Positions 61,392 through 64,000 of a stretch of DNA of 64,000 bases are shown here, in pieces. This DNA is from CAWCLK01 sp963796225. GTDB lineage: Bacteria; Actinomycetota; Nitriliruptoria; Nitriliruptorales; Nitriliruptoraceae. Within the stretch, counting starts at the first letter, position 1. The number at the start of each line of letters is the position of its first letter. Where the stretch lies: NCBI GenBank assembly GCA_963796225.1, contig CAWCLK010000057.1, positions 1 to 64,000 of the forward strand, in the 5' to 3' direction. The translations under genes were made by a program, and so were the position numbers. The notes beneath the pieces were generated by a model. It was not told the origin of the DNA. It made no database searches and saw only the letters and a program-made list of their open reading frames with translations.

Positions 61392-62351
61392 TCACTCCCC
61401 GCTGGTGCCGCCGGCGATGCGGCGGGCCAGGTAGTTGACGACGAAGGTCGCGGCGAACAGGACCAGGCCGCTGGCGAACAGGGCGTTGATCTCGATCCCG
61501 CTGGACTCGGGGAACTTCAGGGCGATGTTCGCCGCGATCGTCGACGGGTTCGAGGGGTTGAACAGCGCGAAGGTGACGAGGCCGGGACTGGGCGAGAGGA
61601 CCAGCGCGATCGCCATGGTCTCGCCGAGGGCGCGGCCGAGGCCGAGCATCGCCCCGCCAACCACGCCGGAGCGGCCGTAGGGCAGCACGGCGGTGCGGAT
61701 CATCTCCCACCGCGTCGCCCCGAGCGCGAGCGCCGCCTCCTCGTGCAGGCGGGGCGTCTGCAGGAACACCTCGCGGCTGATGGAGGCGATGATCGGCAGG
61801 ATCATGACCGCCAGGACGATCGCGGCGGTCGCCATGTTGCGCCCGCTGGACACGACCGGTTCCCGGAAGAACGGCAGGAACCCGAACCAGCGGGAGACGA
61901 GGTCGTAGATGGGGACGAAGAACGGGGCGAGGACGAAGATGCCCCAGAAGCCGTAGACGACGCTCGGCACCGCCGCCAGCAGGTCCACGGCGTAGCCGAG
62001 GATCCCAGCCAGCCGGCGCGGGGCGTAGTGCGTCATGAACAGCGCGATGGCCACCGCGACCGGGACGGCCAGCAGCAGGGCGATGATCGACGCCCAGATC
62101 GTCCCGAACAGCAGTGGCCACACGTAGTCGACGAAGCCGGTCGCGTTCGGCAGGTCGTCGGGGCCGGCCGAGAAGGCCGGCACCGACTGGACGAACAGGA
62201 ACCACGCGACGCCGGCGAGCGTGACGAGGATGAGTACCCCCGCCCCCGTGGTGAGGCCCTTGAACAGGCGGTCCTGCGACCGGGTCGGTCGCTCACCGGC
62301 CAGGTCAGGACCGTCCACGGGGGCGGACGGCGCGGTCTCCGTCGTGCTCAT
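61392..62351 (-). CDS. pstC: Phosphate ABC transporter permease PstC
   Basis: A 319-residue permease with six membrane helices; EAA loop EAALALGATRWEMIRTAVLP and conserved LGRALGETMAI. It partners PstA. Confidence 0.95.
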   Translation of the reverse strand: MSTTETAPSAPVDGPDLAGERPTRSQDRLFKGLTTGAGVLILVTLAGVAWFLFVQSVPAFSAGPDDLPNATGFVDYVWPLLFGTIWASIIALLLAVPVAVAIALFMTHYAPRRLAGILGYAVDLLAAVPSVVYGFWGIFVLAPFFVPIYDLVSRWFGFLPFFREPVVSSGRNMATAAIVLAVMILPIIASISREVFLQTPRLHEEAALALGATRWEMIRTAVLPYGRSGVVGGAMLGLGRALGETMAIALVLSPSPGLVTFALFNPSNPSTIAANIALKFPESSGIEINALFASGLVLFAATFVVNYLARRIAGGTSGE

Positions 62352-62381
62352 GTGTCGAAACGACTCCCTACGGTGCGGCGG

Positions 62382-63506
62382 TCAGCCCGCCGCCGTGATG
62401 GACTCGATGACCGGCGTGAACTGGTCACGCAGGTCCTGCGAGATCGGGGCGGACCCGGCCGCGTCGGCCGCGGCCTGCTGGCCCTCCTCGGACCCGGTGT
62501 AGAGCATGAAGGCCTTCACCAGGTCAGCGGTCGCCTGGTCCTCGTACTGCAGGCAGACGATGTGGTAGCTGACCAGCACGATCGGGTACACGCCCTCGGC
62601 GGTGGTGTCACGGGTCAGGTCGAAGGCGAAGTCGCCCTCGGGGCGGTCGGCGGCGGGCTCGGAGACCTCGAGGATCTTGGCCGCGGCCTCCGGCGAGTAC
62701 GGGACGTACTCCTCGCCGACCTTCACCGCGACGGTGCCGAGGTCGCCGACCTGTGACGCGTCGGCGTAGCCGATCGCGCCCTCGCCGGCGTTGACGGCCT
62801 GGATGACGCCCGACGTGCCCTGGGCGCCCTCGCCGCCGGCCTCGGTCGGCCACGTCTCGATGACGTCGTAGGGCCACGCGTCGCCGGCGGCCTGCGTGAG
62901 GTAGTCGGTGAAGTTCTCGGTGGTCCCCGAGTCGTCGGAGCGGTGGACCGGGTTGATGGTCGTGTCCGGCAGCTCGGCGTCCGGGTTCTGGTCGGCGATG
63001 GCCGGGTCGGTCCAGTTGGTGATGTCACCGGCGAAGATCCCGGCGATCGTGGCGGGGTCGAGCTGGAGGCCCTCGACACCCGGGAGGTTGTACGCCACGG
63101 CGATCGGGGAGACGTAGTGGGGGATGTCGACGGCCCCGCCGTCACCGGCACAGCGGTCGGCGGACTGCGCGAGCTCCTCGTCGTCCATGTAGGCGTCGGA
63201 CCCGGCGAACATCGCCCCGCCGGACAGGAAGGTCTCGCGCCCCCCGCCGGAACCGACGGGGTCGTAGTTGACGGTCACCTGCGGGTTGGCCTGCTGGAAC
63301 CCGGCGACCCAGCCCTGCATGGCAGCCGCCTGGGAGCTGGCCCCCGCCCCGTTCAGCGTGCCGGCGAGGTCCGAGGACCCACCGTCCTGGGAGGCGCCGT
63401 CGGTGGCGGTGTCGGAGCTGCCGCCGTCGTCGGAGCCGCAGGCGGCGGCGGTGAGTGCCAGGCTGGCCACCACGGCGGCGGTCAGCAGTCGGCGGGAGTG
63501 TCGCAT
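62382..63506 (-). CDS. pstS: Phosphate-binding lipoprotein PstS
   Basis: A 374-residue lipoprotein: signal and lipobox ALTAAAC, then a PstS fold with GAGASSQ, GSGGGRETFLSG (phosphate loop), FAGSDAYM and HRSDDSGTTENF. AAGGAG nine bases before the ATG. First gene of the operon and preceded by a PHO box. Confidence 0.95.
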   Translation of the reverse strand: MRHSRRLLTAAVVASLALTAAACGSDDGGSSDTATDGASQDGGSSDLAGTLNGAGASSQAAAMQGWVAGFQQANPQVTVNYDPVGSGGGRETFLSGGAMFAGSDAYMDDEELAQSADRCAGDGGAVDIPHYVSPIAVAYNLPGVEGLQLDPATIAGIFAGDITNWTDPAIADQNPDAELPDTTINPVHRSDDSGTTENFTDYLTQAAGDAWPYDVIETWPTEAGGEGAQGTSGVIQAVNAGEGAIGYADASQVGDLGTVAVKVGEEYVPYSPEAAAKILEVSEPAADRPEGDFAFDLTRDTTAEGVYPIVLVSYHIVCLQYEDQATADLVKAFMLYTGSEEGQQAAADAAGSAPISQDLRDQFTPVIESITAAG

Positions 63507-63604
63507 CGAGTGGACTCCTTGGCGTTCGTGGCGTCGGGCGCACGACCGAGATGTCGGACGGAGGTCGGCTCCGTCGATCAGTGGTGCGGACGCTACGGAG
63601 GTCC

Positions 63605-63644
63605 GGCGAACGAGCCCGCACGTGGAGGTGACGGGAAGGTGAAC
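63605..63644 (-). promoter_or_regulatory. PHO box (four 11-bp direct-repeat units)
   Basis: On the minus strand the units GTTCACC, CGTCACC, CGTGCGG and GTTCGCC follow each other at exactly 11-bp spacing (63638, 63627, 63616, 63605 on the plus strand). This matches the Streptomyces PhoP-type box of GTTCACC repeats; units 1, 2 and 4 are good, unit 3 weak. It lies 99 bases upstream of pstS. Confidence 0.75.
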
Positions 63645-63700
63645 GAGCGACCACAACTGTCCTTCGACGGCGCGAATCGGGGCCGGAAGGGGCCATGGCT

Positions 63701-63706
63701 ACCCTC
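63701..63706 (+). promoter_or_regulatory. Putative -10 box (TACCCT)
   Basis: TACCCT 28 bases before the GTG of the terminal hydrolase gene; same TAnnnT pattern. Confidence 0.4.
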
Positions 63707-63734
63707 AGCCCCCGTCCATGCCCCAGGAGACGAC

Positions 63735-64000
63735 GTGCAGACCTGGCCCGGCGACCGCGGCGGCCACCTGTGGCCCAAGGACCGTGAGGTGGTCCGCGAG
63801 GACGGGGCCCGCATCCGCTACACGGTGCGCGGCAACCCCGACGGCCCCTGGGTCGCGTTCTGTGCCGGGTTCATGTGCCCCGACAACTTCTGGGAGCACC
63901 TCGGGCCGTTGCTGCTCGAGCGGTACCGCTGCGTGTTCCTCAACTACCGCGGGGTCGGGGCGTCGACGGACCCACGCGAGCCCGGCTACCGCGGGTGGCG
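63735..64000 (+). CDS. Alpha/beta hydrolase, truncated by the window end
   Basis: GTG with AGGAG five bases upstream. The visible 88 residues hold the start of an alpha/beta hydrolase fold: RIRYTVRGNPDGPWVAFCAGFM and FLNYRGVGAST. The nucleophile region lies beyond the window. No substrate can be given. Confidence 0.75.
   Translation, partial: MQTWPGDRGGHLWPKDREVVREDGARIRYTVRGNPDGPWVAFCAGFMCPDNFWEHLGPLLLERYRCVFLNYRGVGASTDPREPGYRGW

Overview
This 64 kb window is very GC-rich bacterial chromosome from an actinomycete-like organism (phylum Actinomycetota). The markers are a mycothiol-conjugate amidase (Mca/MshB type), a sigE-rseA-htrA-tatB stress cluster arranged much as in Mycobacterium, F420-type FrhB and DDN-like proteins, paired CeoB/CeoC-like TrkA proteins, a MutT1-type NUDIX-phosphatase and SenX3/RegX3-like phosphate control. 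A deep-branching class such as Nitriliruptoria would fit, but the sequence alone does not settle this. I saw no rRNA, tRNA, CRISPR array, prophage or transposase.

Layout. 0-12 kb: iron permease behind an iron box, LppM-like lipoprotein, Mrp Fe-S carrier, a P1B-5 metal ATPase fused to hemerythrin, then the leftward envelope-stress operon sigE-rseA-rseB-htrA-tatB-PAP2 with a divergent O-methyltransferase. 12-16 kb: a FlK-like thioesterase and three exported proteins, one carrying nine 20-residue repeats. 16-21 kb: tandem AAA ATPase, leucyl aminopeptidase, cupin, membrane protein and lipoprotein. 21-25 kb: phenylacetate operon in which repressor PaaX is fused in frame to oxygenase subunit PaaA, followed by paaB, paaC and paaD. 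25-26.3 kb: an AbiEi/DUF559 gene bracketed by 62-bp palindromic repeats. 26-36.7 kb: small metabolic genes, an unrecognised 42-residue peptide behind two ArsR-like palindromes, phosphofructokinase, an FrhB-like protein with an in-frame stop, TetR/methyltransferase, and two ferredoxins. 36.8-41.7 kb: polyphosphate operon (ppk1, NUDIX-phosphatase, ppx, SH3-like protein). 41.7-50.5 kb: DDN-like protein, EEP hydrolase, pyruvate kinase, BMP-like lipoprotein, upp, a flavin reductase-YjbQ fusion, mca, rnd and ispH. 50.6-55.9 kb: potassium-uptake operon with two TrkA and two TrkH. 56-63.7 kb: nth and the pst-phoU-phoB-phoR operon behind a PHO box. The window ends inside an alpha/beta hydrolase.

The genes form a few working units: phosphate sensing, uptake and polyphosphate storage; K+ uptake; envelope stress; aerobic phenylacetate degradation. 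Operons are tight, with ATGA/GTGA overlaps nearly everywhere.

Caution: at least eight otherwise normal genes, including the probably essential ispH, are broken by single-base indels, nearly all in short G/C runs. I read most of these as sequence errors. Starts and stops near these sites, and the two unusual fusions, should be judged with that in mind.
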